Assembly (NCBI GenBank): GCA_035998945.1
Contig: DASYHD010000022.1
Coordinates: 186,001 to 250,000 of the forward strand
DNA from: Flavisolibacter sp035998945
GTDB taxonomy: Bacteria > Bacteroidota > Bacteroidia > Chitinophagales > Chitinophagaceae
DNA length: 64,000 nucleotides
Reading direction: 5' to 3'
The notes beneath the pieces were generated by a model. The model ran no database searches. It was not told the DNA's origin and saw nothing but the letters and a program-made list of their open reading frames with translations. The position numbers and the translations under genes are program-made. Within the stretch, counting starts at the first letter, position 1. Each line of letters opens with the position of its first letter. Below, one piece after another: positions 44,092-52,711 of the stretch.

Positions 44092-44281
44092 TTCCGGGAG
44101 CAAAGAAAAGAATTTTACGCAGCTTTTCGTTGTCAATAAAATGGTAAAGCAGTAAGGAGAGAGGGATAAGAGGGGTATTGAGATAATGAGATATTGCGAT
44201 ACTGGTTTGCCCTACGATTCCTTATCATTTCGATGCATTAGAGTTGCCTATTGGAGGATCGCCAGATAACCATCCAAAAAA

Positions 44282-44659
44282 TCAACGCGTCCGAAGGCTG
44301 CTGATCTTGAAGTTCATGATCTGTGCAATGGATGCAGCCCGCTTTTTGGCTTCTTCGGCTTTTTCACCGGCAAAATTTTCGTCAATGGTTTGGCGAAACA
44401 GGAGGAGCCATTGCGAAAAATGGACTTCGTCAATTGGCAGTGAAAGGTGTTTGCGCATGGGATTGCCTTCAAAGCCTCTTTCTGCAAACAAGATGGCATT
44501 CCAAAATGCATACATGCGCTGCAGGTGGGCTGGCCAGGCTTCAGCAGGTATCTTGCTGTTGAACACAGGCGATAACAGGGCGTCTTCCCTTACCTTGTCG
44601 TAAAAGGAGTTGACAAAAAGCCGAATGTCTTTTATGGATTCTATGTCTTTCATGTACAC
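44282..44659 (-). CDS. Group III truncated haemoglobin
   Basis: 125 residues, the group 3 length. Features include RLFVNSFYDKVREDALLSPVF, PAHLQRMYAFWNAILF, a likely proximal His in RKHLSLPIDEVHFSQWLLLF and the Trp of FSQWL. It binds haem and O2 or NO in the cytoplasm; the physiological job of group III globins is not settled. It is transcribed alone, on the minus strand. No regulator is adjacent. Confidence 0.88.
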   Translation of the reverse strand: MYMKDIESIKDIRLFVNSFYDKVREDALLSPVFNSKIPAEAWPAHLQRMYAFWNAILFAERGFEGNPMRKHLSLPIDEVHFSQWLLLFRQTIDENFAGEKAEEAKKRAASIAQIMNFKISSLRTR

Positions 44660-44873
44660 TTCTTCAATCGCCGCAAATCTGTACCAAATTCCCTAACGCT
44701 GAAATGATATTCATCAGATTCTGCAAATATTCTAATAAATGTATTGTTGTTTATTCGGGAAATCTTTTTGCAAGGGCTTGTAAACTGTTGAAAATAAAAT
44801 TTATATTTAATACATCTATTCCTTGTGAGAAGGATCCACCCATTGAAGCATTCGTAACGTAAAAAAGAACGCT

Positions 44874-47372
44874 ATGGCTTCCAAAAAACACTACCTGCTC
44901 ACAGCCCAGGAGTTAAACCTGAAATCTTACCTGCGCATTCTGTTTTTTATCTACCTGGGCGGTGTATTTGTTTATCTCCTTCCGGCAATTGGTTTGTTAC
45001 CACCTTTCCTCGAGCCTTACCCTTTTTTGGTAGACCCGGCTTTTGCCAATAACTCAGTAATCAAAATGGGGCTGTTTGCAGCACTTTGTTTTGTGGCTGC
45101 CGGCGATGTACGCCGCTATCTGATTGCCGTGGAAGCTGTGATGGTGGTGATGGCGCTTGCGGTGCTCTCCGGGCTGGTGCTGATCTTATTTGCCTCCAAC
45201 AAATACCTCATGCAGGTGGGGGAGGGAACAGTTTCTATCAGCACCCTCCTGATTTATTCGTCGATTTTTGATGCGGTTTTAAATGTCATGTTGATCATTC
45301 TTTACCGCAAAGCACAAAAAGCAAGATATGGGCTGCATTACTTTTCTCCCATGCAGTTCCGCACCCTGGAAGCCCTGTCCGATGTGCTGATCCAGGGCGA
45401 TCATGAAATTATTTCCTCCCGCCAGGTGGCGCTGAATGTAGACCGCTACATGAGCTCATTCCTTGCCAAAACCAAATGGATAAGCAGGCTTGCCATGACA
45501 GGAATCGAGCTTTATCCGCTCGTGTTTTTAAAGCCACCCACTTCGTACATGCGTGCTGCCGACAGGAAGGCTTTCCTGGAACGGCATTTCTACCAGGGTG
45601 TGGCTATGCGGTTGGCGCCACCTTTTATCCGCATGCTGGTGCAGGCCATGATACGGATGGGAAAACAGCTTTGCTACATGGGATATTACAATGACAAAAG
45701 GGTGCATCCTTCCATTGGTTATGTGCCTTTCTCCGAACGTACAGATTCAGGGGAAAGACTGGCTGATCTGCCGTATGAAAACATTCAACCCCTGCAGGTA
45801 GAGGCCGAAAAGGACGTGAAAGGGGATACCATAGACTGGGATGGCGTGGTGATCATTGGTTCGGGCCCGGGTGCTTCTGTGCTGGCGCAAGGACTGGCAG
45901 AACGAAACATTCCGGTGCTGATGCTGGAACGCGGCGAACACACCGATACAAAACAATTTACCGAAGATGAAATTGATATGGTGTCGCGGTTGTATGCCGA
46001 TGGGGCGCTGCAACTGGCTTCCGACTTCCGGTTCCAGGTGATACAGGGCAGCGCGGTGGGTGGTTCCAGTGTGGTGAACAATGCCGTTTGTTTTGATACG
46101 CCGGATGCTGTGCTGGACCGCTGGAATGACCGTAATGGCATTGATGCCGGGCTGGATTTGAACCGCTACAAGCAAAGCAACCAGCATGTGAATAATCTCA
46201 TTGGTGTGAACCGGATCGATAACACTCCCAACACCATGTCACGGGAACAATACCTCAATCCCGGTGGTGAAAAATTCAAAGAGGGTATTTGCAAATTGGG
46301 ATTAGATGAAGCGCCAAATGAGGTGGATTCGGTTGCCGCCAATATCCGCCAGTGTGTAGGTTGCGGCTATTGCAACATGGGCTGTAAATGGGGTAAGAAA
46401 TTATCCATGCTGAACAACATCTTGCCCCGCGTACAAAAAATGTTGGGGTTAGAAAAATTTCGTGTCATTGCCGGTTGCGAAGTGATCAAACTCAAAGGCA
46501 AAGGAGGGAATATCACATCGCTGTTCGGGCAATTCAGTAATGGCCGGAAAATAGAGGTGCGGGGCAAAACATTTGTGGTGGCCGCGGGTGCCATTTCATC
46601 CAGTGTGCTGTTGTTGCGTTCCGGTATAGCGCAGGGACGTGCCGGCAAGCGGCTTTCCTTCAATATTGGTTCACCTATCACAGCCGTATTTCCAGAAATC
46701 ATCAACGCATACCGGGGGCTTCAAATTTCGCACTACCTGAAGATGGCACCCGATCGTGGTTATATTTTTGAAACCTGGTTTAATCCACCCATGTTTCAAA
46801 GTACCATTATGCCGGGTTGGTGGGACGAGCACTGGAAAAACATGCATCGTTACGACCGCATGGCCTGCACCGGTGTGTTGGTGGGCAGCGATTCCAATGC
46901 CGAAGTTCGGCTGGGTGGATTAACCCGGCGAGAGTTCCGGTACAAACCCACGCAAAAAGATTTTGAGACCCTGCTCGAGGGCTTGCAGATAGCCGGCGAC
47001 ATCTACCTGGCAGCCGGCGCTGAATGTGTGATTCCGAACACATTTAAATATTATGAATATGCGTCTACAGAAGCACTGAAGATGCTGAAGTATGATATCA
47101 AGGACCATAGCGATATAACCTTGGGGACGGGTCATCCCCAAGGTGGAAACATCCTGAGTCGCAACCGGAAGATTGGTGTTGTGGACGAGCAGTTGAAAGT
47201 GTATGATTACGATAACCTCTTTGTTACCGACGCTTCCGTTTTCCCTACTGCTGTTGGCGTAAACCCGCAGATAACTGTAATGGCATTTGCCGATTATGCC
47301 GTGCCTTTTGTTGCGGATACGATCAATACCGGTGGCTTTCGCATTATTGCTCCGGAAAGAACGAAAGTATAA
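44874..47372 (+). CDS. GMC family oxidoreductase with N-terminal membrane domain and Cys motif
   Basis: 832 residues, long for a GMC enzyme. Residues 1 to about 150 contain three or four membrane segments (FFIYLGGVFVYLLPAIGLLPP, GLFAALCFVAAG), and about 160-300 form an insert. The FAD domain starts with VVIIGSGPGASVLAQGL near 326, contains GSAVGGSSVVNNA, and has CVGCGYCNMGCKWG (about 493-506), a cysteine-rich insert suited to a cluster or metal. The C-terminus NLFVTDASVFPTAVGVNPQ fits the family. It would oxidise an alcohol or sterol-like substrate at the membrane, with electrons possibly leaving by the membrane domain. A small membrane protein gene follows by 33 bp. Confidence 0.85.
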   Translation: MASKKHYLLTAQELNLKSYLRILFFIYLGGVFVYLLPAIGLLPPFLEPYPFLVDPAFANNSVIKMGLFAALCFVAAGDVRRYLIAVEAVMVVMALAVLSGLVLILFASNKYLMQVGEGTVSISTLLIYSSIFDAVLNVMLIILYRKAQKARYGLHYFSPMQFRTLEALSDVLIQGDHEIISSRQVALNVDRYMSSFLAKTKWISRLAMTGIELYPLVFLKPPTSYMRAADRKAFLERHFYQGVAMRLAPPFIRMLVQAMIRMGKQLCYMGYYNDKRVHPSIGYVPFSERTDSGERLADLPYENIQPLQVEAEKDVKGDTIDWDGVVIIGSGPGASVLAQGLAERNIPVLMLERGEHTDTKQFTEDEIDMVSRLYADGALQLASDFRFQVIQGSAVGGSSVVNNAVCFDTPDAVLDRWNDRNGIDAGLDLNRYKQSNQHVNNLIGVNRIDNTPNTMSREQYLNPGGEKFKEGICKLGLDEAPNEVDSVAANIRQCVGCGYCNMGCKWGKKLSMLNNILPRVQKMLGLEKFRVIAGCEVIKLKGKGGNITSLFGQFSNGRKIEVRGKTFVVAAGAISSSVLLLRSGIAQGRAGKRLSFNIGSPITAVFPEIINAYRGLQISHYLKMAPDRGYIFETWFNPPMFQSTIMPGWWDEHWKNMHRYDRMACTGVLVGSDSNAEVRLGGLTRREFRYKPTQKDFETLLEGLQIAGDIYLAAGAECVIPNTFKYYEYASTEALKMLKYDIKDHSDITLGTGHPQGGNILSRNRKIGVVDEQLKVYDYDNLFVTDASVFPTAVGVNPQITVMAFADYAVPFVADTINTGGFRIIAPERTKV

Positions 47373-47405
47373 CCAGGCCTTTTCCCACGTCTTAAAAAGT
47401 TTTTT

Positions 47406-47924
47406 ATGAATGCTATTTTTGGTGTCAACAATTCTGTGATTGGCTACCTGTTGGTTTTGGCTGTGTACGGGCTTATGTTCCTGCTCATCCGTTTTTCCAA
47501 ACCTAAACTGGAGCTGAACTACCGGGCCAATTTTTTCTTTCTTTTTGGCCTTTGGGCTTTCCTGATGTTTACCGGCAACTACCTTTTTTATCGCCTGGGT
47601 GTAATGGCGTTTCTTCCCTGGATGAACAACCTGGTGCACTCGGTAATTTGGGTGGGCGTCTGCCTTAGCTGGCTGTATTACTGCACACATGAACGGCCGC
47701 TTTGGGAGCAGTTTATCCTTTTTGCGTTTACCTCTTTTATCGTGAAGATGGCTGAATACATGCTGCTTGGCACCTGGAATCTTGACCGCTATTTCGGCAT
47801 TGAAAGTCCTTACGCCTATATCTTTGCCATGAGTATAGTTGATGGCTTCTATCCCATCATCTCGCGTTGGGTCATCAGGGCAATGGCCAAACGGTCAACG
47901 TTTGGTGTATATGTGCCCGCTTAA
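47406..47924 (+). CDS. Hypothetical membrane protein downstream of the GMC gene
   Basis: 172 residues, not recognised. About four or five membrane helices are visible (YLLVLAVYGLMFLLIRF, FFFLFGLWAFLMFTGNY, LVHSVIWVGVCLSWLYYC, FILFAFTSFIVKMAEYML), with a basic C-terminus. It follows the GMC oxidoreductase by 33 bp on the same strand, so it is probably its membrane partner. The end overlaps the convergent lipoprotein gene by 4 bp. Confidence 0.75.
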   Translation: MNAIFGVNNSVIGYLLVLAVYGLMFLLIRFSKPKLELNYRANFFFLFGLWAFLMFTGNYLFYRLGVMAFLPWMNNLVHSVIWVGVCLSWLYYCTHERPLWEQFILFAFTSFIVKMAEYMLLGTWNLDRYFGIESPYAYIFAMSIVDGFYPIISRWVIRAMAKRSTFGVYVPA

Positions 47925-48868
47925 TTCCTGCTCTGCAGCACCGCAGCTTTTTTCGCTTGCCAGCTTTCGCGACTTTCCTTGCCAAGCAATCCGTTTTCCG
48001 AGAGCATTTTTCGTAACGATGGCTCCACACCGGAAATGGTTGCTTTTTCTTTAATGCGGGAGGTTAATTCATCATAGGCATGCTGATCGGGAATGGCATA
48101 GATCTGCGAGGTGAGCACAGTGGTCATCTTTGCATATTTCTGCTTCAATCGCCAGATGACAATTACAATCACCAATGCAATAGCTCCCAAAACTATCAGC
48201 AGTGTAGTAGCGTTCCGCTGAATAAAAGAGAGATTGTCCTGCAGCGAAGGGTTTACATCGTTTTTCAGCCGGTAAGCGATGGTTACCATAGCCGTATCTA
48301 CAATAGCCCTGACCGCTGCATTGGTGCGGTCACTCAGCAGGCTGTCCCGCAAGGCTGCCATGTTGTTGCGCAGGGGCTCCCCGGTAATGCTTTCGCGGAT
48401 GCTGGCAACAGCTTGCTGCAGGTTGTCGCTTAGAATTTCATTCATGGCAGTTGCCGCAAGAAGTCGCACCCGTTCCCTTGTTCCAGGGCCAAGAAGGTTA
48501 CCAACGCTCAGTTGCAGGTCCTGGGTAATGGCGGCAATATTACCTTTTAACTTTTGACCCGTCGCTTCTTCTACCAAGCGGGCCGTGTAGGCAATGATTC
48601 TGTCAGAAAGGAGCGAGTCGAGCACCAGTTTAACAGATTGGTTGGCGCTATTACCTGCGGTGCTGATCACCGAATCCACCAACTTGTTCAATGTTGATTG
48701 GAAAGCCGGGTCGCTTAATCCTTTGTTCACTCCTGACAAAAGGTTTTTGGCAATGGTTTCCGTGTTTTCGTTAAAACCTTTCCCCGTATCCCTGCCGATC
48801 TTTTGAAAGTTACATTGCGTAAAGATGGTTAGCAGCACAAACGATGAAAAGAGCAACTCTTTTTTCAT
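47921..48868 (-). CDS. Hypothetical lipoprotein with C-terminal membrane helix
   Basis: 315 residues from the ATG at 48868 (MKKELLFSSFVLLTIFTQC); the frame from 48889 adds seven residues. The Cys after FTQ suggests a lipoprotein signal. The middle (about 20-210) is helix-rich with LLSD repeats at intervals (LDSLLSDRIIA, RDSLLSDRTNA). A membrane helix TLLIVLGAIALVIVIVIW precedes a cytosolic tail of about 80 residues. Not a known family to me. It is convergent with the membrane protein gene. Confidence 0.7.
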   Translation of the reverse strand: MKKELLFSSFVLLTIFTQCNFQKIGRDTGKGFNENTETIAKNLLSGVNKGLSDPAFQSTLNKLVDSVISTAGNSANQSVKLVLDSLLSDRIIAYTARLVEEATGQKLKGNIAAITQDLQLSVGNLLGPGTRERVRLLAATAMNEILSDNLQQAVASIRESITGEPLRNNMAALRDSLLSDRTNAAVRAIVDTAMVTIAYRLKNDVNPSLQDNLSFIQRNATTLLIVLGAIALVIVIVIWRLKQKYAKMTTVLTSQIYAIPDQHAYDELTSRIKEKATISGVEPSLRKMLSENGLLGKESRESWQAKKAAVLQSRN

Positions 48869-49181
48869 ACAAATGATTTTTTCGTTCAATACAGTGTTGA
48901 ATACAGATCATTTTGCGGTAACGCTGGAGCCTTGTTTTGCACAGGTAAGATGACGTGTTTCAGAAGGTAGTTAACTGCTCAGAAGAATACTTGTAGCTAA
49001 CAGCAGTTCAGGCTTGCTTAAATTTACTATCATTTGCACTGAACAGCAACAGATTCACCGTTTTTGTTTTGCATTTGCCTCCTGCAACAGGTAAAACATC
49101 CTACAAACCTGCTGAATTGAAAAAACCTGTAACCGTTCAGGCCTATTCCAGTAAATTCGGAAACCATTAACCTGAGAGCAT

Positions 49182-49520
49182 ATGAACGAGAATCATTACT
49201 ACAACGCCGAAGATCTTCCGAAGTTTGGCAACATCGGCGAATTTCAAAAACCATTGGCAGATAAATTTTTTTCCTGGTATGGGGAAGTGTTCAAGGACAG
49301 TGCTCTTTCCGAAAGGGAAAAATCACTGATTGCATTGGCCGTTTCCCATGCCGTACAATGCCCCTACTGTATTGATGCTTACAGCAACGATGCCTTCGAA
49401 AAAGGCTGGAGCGAAGCACAGATGATGGAAGCTGTACATGTAGCGGCTGCCATCAAAGGCGGAGCTGCTCTGGTGCATGGCGTACAGATGATGAACAAGG
49501 TGAAAAGTATTGCTATGTAG
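49182..49520 (+). CDS. Carboxymuconolactone decarboxylase-type peroxidase-like protein (arsenosugar-associated)
   Basis: 112 residues of the AhpD/CMD fold. The redox motif YCIDAY, within LAVSHAVQCPYCIDAYSNDA (CxxC, about 62-65), is intact. It has EKSLIALAVSHAVQCPYC and the C-terminal EAVHVAAAIKGGAALVHG. It matches the group found next to radical SAM arsenosugar enzymes. It lies 131 bp before ArsS on the same strand. The catalytic role, probably thiol-dependent peroxide or substrate reduction, is not proven. Confidence 0.85.
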   Translation: MNENHYYNAEDLPKFGNIGEFQKPLADKFFSWYGEVFKDSALSEREKSLIALAVSHAVQCPYCIDAYSNDAFEKGWSEAQMMEAVHVAAAIKGGAALVHGVQMMNKVKSIAM

Positions 49521-49651
49521 GCGCAATTTATATGACGGCGATAGAATGCCCCTGGACCACCGGCGGAGGCCATCCTGACGAAGGAAGGATCACACACGTC
49601 ATCGTTCCTATTGCTACGGAGCAGTGTTATTTTTAAAGTGAAGTAGAGGTT

Positions 49652-50761
49652 ATGAATGTAAATCCAGAAAGCCATCACAACGCAGCTTCTTTGTTGAAAG
49701 CAGAAAGCCACCGGCTTTCATTGCAACGACAGCATTCCGAATTGGCGGATGCACACGTGCAGCTCTCTATTCTGGAGCATGGCCGCAGCGGTGACTTTTC
49801 CCTGGTACCGTTTCAGCAAAAACTGGAAGAAAGTGGTTTGTATCCGCTTACTTCTACTGGTGTGCAGATTTTGCAGGTGAACGTGGGCAAAATGTGCAAC
49901 CAGGTTTGTCGCCATTGTCATGTAGATGCGGGACCCGATCGGAAAGAGATAATGACGAAAGATACCATGCAACAATGTCTTGCTGCTTTGCAGGCAAGTC
50001 CCGAAATCGGTTTTGTTGACATCACAGGCGGTGCACCCGAAATGAATCCTGACTTCCGGTGGTTTGTAGCAGAAATCAAAAAGCTCCAACGGCATGTAAT
50101 GGTGCGCTGTAATCTTACCATTATTCTTGCCAATAAAAAATACCATGACCTGCCGCTGTATTACAAAGAGCACAACGTGGAAGTGGTTTCTTCGCTACCT
50201 TTTTACACGCAGGACCGCACCGACCGCCAACGCGGTTCCGGGGTCTTTGCCGACAGCATCCAGGCGCTGCAAATGCTCAATGAAGTGGGTTATGGAAAGG
50301 CTGGTTCGGGATTGATCCTTAACCTTGTTTACAATCCTGCCGGGGCGTTTATGCCACCCGCACAGGCTTCGCTGGAAACTGAGTACAAAAAGGCGTTGCA
50401 CGAACAGTATGGCATTGCGTTCAATGCGCTGTTTGCGATCACTAATCTTCCAATCAGCCGCTATCTTGATTACCTTTTGCAGAGTGGGAATTATGAATCG
50501 TATATGCAAAAACTGGTCACTGCATTCAACCCCGTTGCGGCTGCAAATGTTATGTGTCGCAACACCATTTCTGTTGGCTGGGACGGTTCGCTTTACGACT
50601 GCGATTTTAACCAGATGCTTGACCTGAAACTGGCCTGCAAATCAAAACATATTTCGGATTTCAGCGTAGCCGACTTGAACAGTCGCAGCATTGTTATCAA
50701 CCAGCATTGTTATGGTTGTACGGCTGGTGCGGGAAGCAGTTGCGGTGGTTCGGTTGCCTGA
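49652..50761 (+). CDS. arsS: Radical SAM protein of arsenosugar biosynthesis (ArsS)
   Basis: 369 residues. The radical SAM motif MCNQVCRHCHVDAGP gives Cys82, Cys86 and Cys89 (CX3CX2C). FVDITGGAPEMNPDF, LNLVYNPAGAFMPP and the C-terminal cysteine cluster HCYGCTAGAGSSCGG match the ArsS family that installs a 5'-deoxyadenosyl group on dimethylarsenical in arsenosugar formation. The stop overlaps the start of the next gene (TGATG). No arsM (arsenite methyltransferase) is in this window, so part of the pathway must lie elsewhere if it operates. Confidence 0.9.
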   Translation: MNVNPESHHNAASLLKAESHRLSLQRQHSELADAHVQLSILEHGRSGDFSLVPFQQKLEESGLYPLTSTGVQILQVNVGKMCNQVCRHCHVDAGPDRKEIMTKDTMQQCLAALQASPEIGFVDITGGAPEMNPDFRWFVAEIKKLQRHVMVRCNLTIILANKKYHDLPLYYKEHNVEVVSSLPFYTQDRTDRQRGSGVFADSIQALQMLNEVGYGKAGSGLILNLVYNPAGAFMPPAQASLETEYKKALHEQYGIAFNALFAITNLPISRYLDYLLQSGNYESYMQKLVTAFNPVAAANVMCRNTISVGWDGSLYDCDFNQMLDLKLACKSKHISDFSVADLNSRSIVINQHCYGCTAGAGSSCGGSVA

Positions 50762-51399
50762 TGATAACGGAAAATGTAAACATGAAAAATAGAGATGCCC
50801 TCATCATTTTTGCACGTGTACTGGAGAAGGGTGCCGTAAAAACACGGTTGGCAGCTTCCATTGGCGATGACGCAGCACTTGCTGTCTACAGCAAGTTGCT
50901 GCAGCATACACATGATGTCACCTGCAATCTCTCCTGCGACAAGTATGTATTTTATGCAGACCATATTCCCAATTCGGATATGTGGGACAAGGGCTATTCC
51001 AAACAACTGCAGCAGGGTGCAAATCTTGGCGAAAGGATGAGAGCCGCTTTCAGCCAGGTATTTCAGCAGGGTTATTCACGTGTACTCCTCATTGGTAGTG
51101 ATTGTTTGGAACTAACAACACCGGTTCTTGAGCAGGCTTTTCTTGAATTGGAAGAAAACGAGATAGCGATTGGTCCTGCGCAGGATGGTGGCTATTACCT
51201 GATTGGTATGAAAGACAGGATAAAGGAAGTGTTTGGTGGAGTTGCGTGGAGTACAGAAAAGGTGTGGCAGCAAACAAAAGAGAGAATAGTTACGCAGGGG
51301 TACAGTTATGGCGTTCTGCCAGTTCTACGTGATGTGGATACCGTAGATGACCTGCCTAAAGAGCTTTTATTGCGGGTGCAAGCTACCCTGTATCCATAA
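50761..51399 (+). CDS. TIGR04282-type glycosyltransferase of arsenosugar biosynthesis
   Basis: 212 residues from an ATG at 50761 that overlaps the arsS stop; the ATG at 50782 (MKNRDALIIFARV) is the alternative and more typical start. It is a DUF2064-like GT-A fold with IIFARVLEKGAVKTRLA, GSDCLELTTPVLEQA and GPAQDGGYYLIGM. Members of this group are found with arsS and may transfer a sugar or nucleotidyl group. The tight overlap supports co-expression with arsS. Confidence 0.85.
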   Translation: MITENVNMKNRDALIIFARVLEKGAVKTRLAASIGDDAALAVYSKLLQHTHDVTCNLSCDKYVFYADHIPNSDMWDKGYSKQLQQGANLGERMRAAFSQVFQQGYSRVLLIGSDCLELTTPVLEQAFLELEENEIAIGPAQDGGYYLIGMKDRIKEVFGGVAWSTEKVWQQTKERIVTQGYSYGVLPVLRDVDTVDDLPKELLLRVQATLYP

Positions 51400-51465
51400 C
51401 ATGTTTGCTTTGGATGCTGTCGAAAAAGATGAGGTTGATGCTTCAGAACTATTATCTTTCACGTT

Positions 51466-52422
51466 GTGTTATTCCGCTTACTGAAAACGTATGCAAGGCT
51501 TGCTGTCCGAATCTGCTGCAGAAAGATCGTAATCAATCAGCCCCACTGGCTTCAGGCAAAAGGCCCGCTGCTGCTGGCGTGCAATCATCCCAATTCTTTT
51601 CTGGATGGTTTAATCCTCACAGTTTTATTTGAAGATGTTGTTTTTTCATTGGCAAGGGGCGACGCCTTTCGCAAGCCCTGGCACGGCAGACTGTTGCGCT
51701 GGCTGAATCTTTTACCTGTGTATCGTACCAGTGAAGGCGTGGAGAACCTCGAATACAATTACACCACGTTTACAGCCTGCAAGAATGTCTTTCGCAAAGG
51801 CGGCATCGTGGTTATCTTCAGTGAAGGTCGCTGCATTAATGAATGGCGCCTGCGACCGCTTCGCAAGGGCACTGCCCGACTGGCTACCAATACATGGGAA
51901 GATAATATTCCACTGACCGTGCTTCCGGTTGGACTCAATTACAGTGCTTTTCGCACCATAGGCCAGAATGTCTTCATCAACTTCGGGCAGCCTGTTGACA
52001 AAGACGAAGTGATGGCACACCGCACCGATGGTAAAATGTTTCTCACCTTCAATGAGCAATTGCGTTCACAACTCGAGGACCTGGTGGTTGAAATAGATCC
52101 GTCTGATGGAAAAGCCAGGAAAGAAAAGCTTTTTATACCGGTGCCGTTAAGCAAAACTGTGCTCCTGGCGGTTCCGGCGTTGGCCGGTTTTCTGTTGCAT
52201 GCGCCGCTGTACTTTACGGCAAAAGCAGTTACCCAAACCTATTTTGATAATGATCATTTTGATAGTGTGCTCATAAGCCTGTTGATGCTGGCCTATCCGC
52301 CTCTTTTACTTCTTGGCTGTATCTCGATTGGTATTTTGGTTAGCTGGATTACAGCCCTGGCCGCCTTTATTCTGATCCCGTTTACGGCCTGGAGCTTTGT
52401 GCAACTGAAACCACAGCGTTAA
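51466..52422 (+). CDS. Lysophospholipid acyltransferase (PlsC-like)
   Basis: 318 residues, GTG start at 51466. The acyltransferase signature is NHPNSFLD (His41 and Asp47, five residues between them where four is typical) with FSEGRC for the second motif. Two membrane segments lie near the C-terminus (VLLAVPALAGFLLHAPLYF, LLMLAYPPLLLLGCISIG). It would acylate a lysophospholipid at the membrane. It lies 66 bp after the arsenosugar-type transferase and may form a joint unit. Confidence 0.85.
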   Translation: MLFRLLKTYARLAVRICCRKIVINQPHWLQAKGPLLLACNHPNSFLDGLILTVLFEDVVFSLARGDAFRKPWHGRLLRWLNLLPVYRTSEGVENLEYNYTTFTACKNVFRKGGIVVIFSEGRCINEWRLRPLRKGTARLATNTWEDNIPLTVLPVGLNYSAFRTIGQNVFINFGQPVDKDEVMAHRTDGKMFLTFNEQLRSQLEDLVVEIDPSDGKARKEKLFIPVPLSKTVLLAVPALAGFLLHAPLYFTAKAVTQTYFDNDHFDSVLISLLMLAYPPLLLLGCISIGILVSWITALAAFILIPFTAWSFVQLKPQR

Positions 52423-52479
52423 AGCCAGCCCAGGTAGTTTGATTAGTATTGTTAGAATATTTATCGCTCCCATGAGCAA

Positions 52480-52562
52480 GAAAAAACCCACCGTGGAAAC
52501 AGCGGGTTGATCTAACGATTGCTTGCTATATGAACGAGATTAAATTCTTCTTTATTCGCCGG
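52480..52562 (-). ncRNA. Candidate small RNA, subtype A copy 3
   Basis: On the minus strand: TTCATATAGCAAGCAATCGTTAG (52534-52512), then a linker ATCA, a 9-bp stem ACCCGCTGT/ACGGTGGGT (52507-52486, with G-T pairs) and loop TTCC, then TTTTTTCTT. The box is the same as in the two other subtype A copies; the stem differs but still pairs. An imperfect -7 box (TACAGTTTTG) lies upstream. It is placed between a plus-strand acyltransferase and a plus-strand unknown gene. Confidence 0.5.
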
Positions 52563-52676
52563 TGCAAAACTGTATTTTGCGCCTTACTTTAAAGATAGCC
52601 AACAAGAGGCGTTGCTTGCGAAATAGATTTGGTGCAGGAATACAATACAAAATTCCTGAAGAGTTCGTTAAAAGCC

Positions 52677-52706
52677 TTGCCTGTGGCGCATTTTCGAATA
52701 TTTTTG
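52677..52706 (+). promoter_or_regulatory. Strong Bacteroidetes promoter, TTG-19-TATTTTTG
   Basis: TTG at 52677-52679 is followed after 19 nt by TATTTTTG at 52699-52706, the consensus spacing and -7 box. The predicted start of transcription is near 52711-52713, on top of the ATG at 52712, so the mRNA would be leaderless. Confidence 0.65.
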
Positions 52707-52711
52707 TTACG

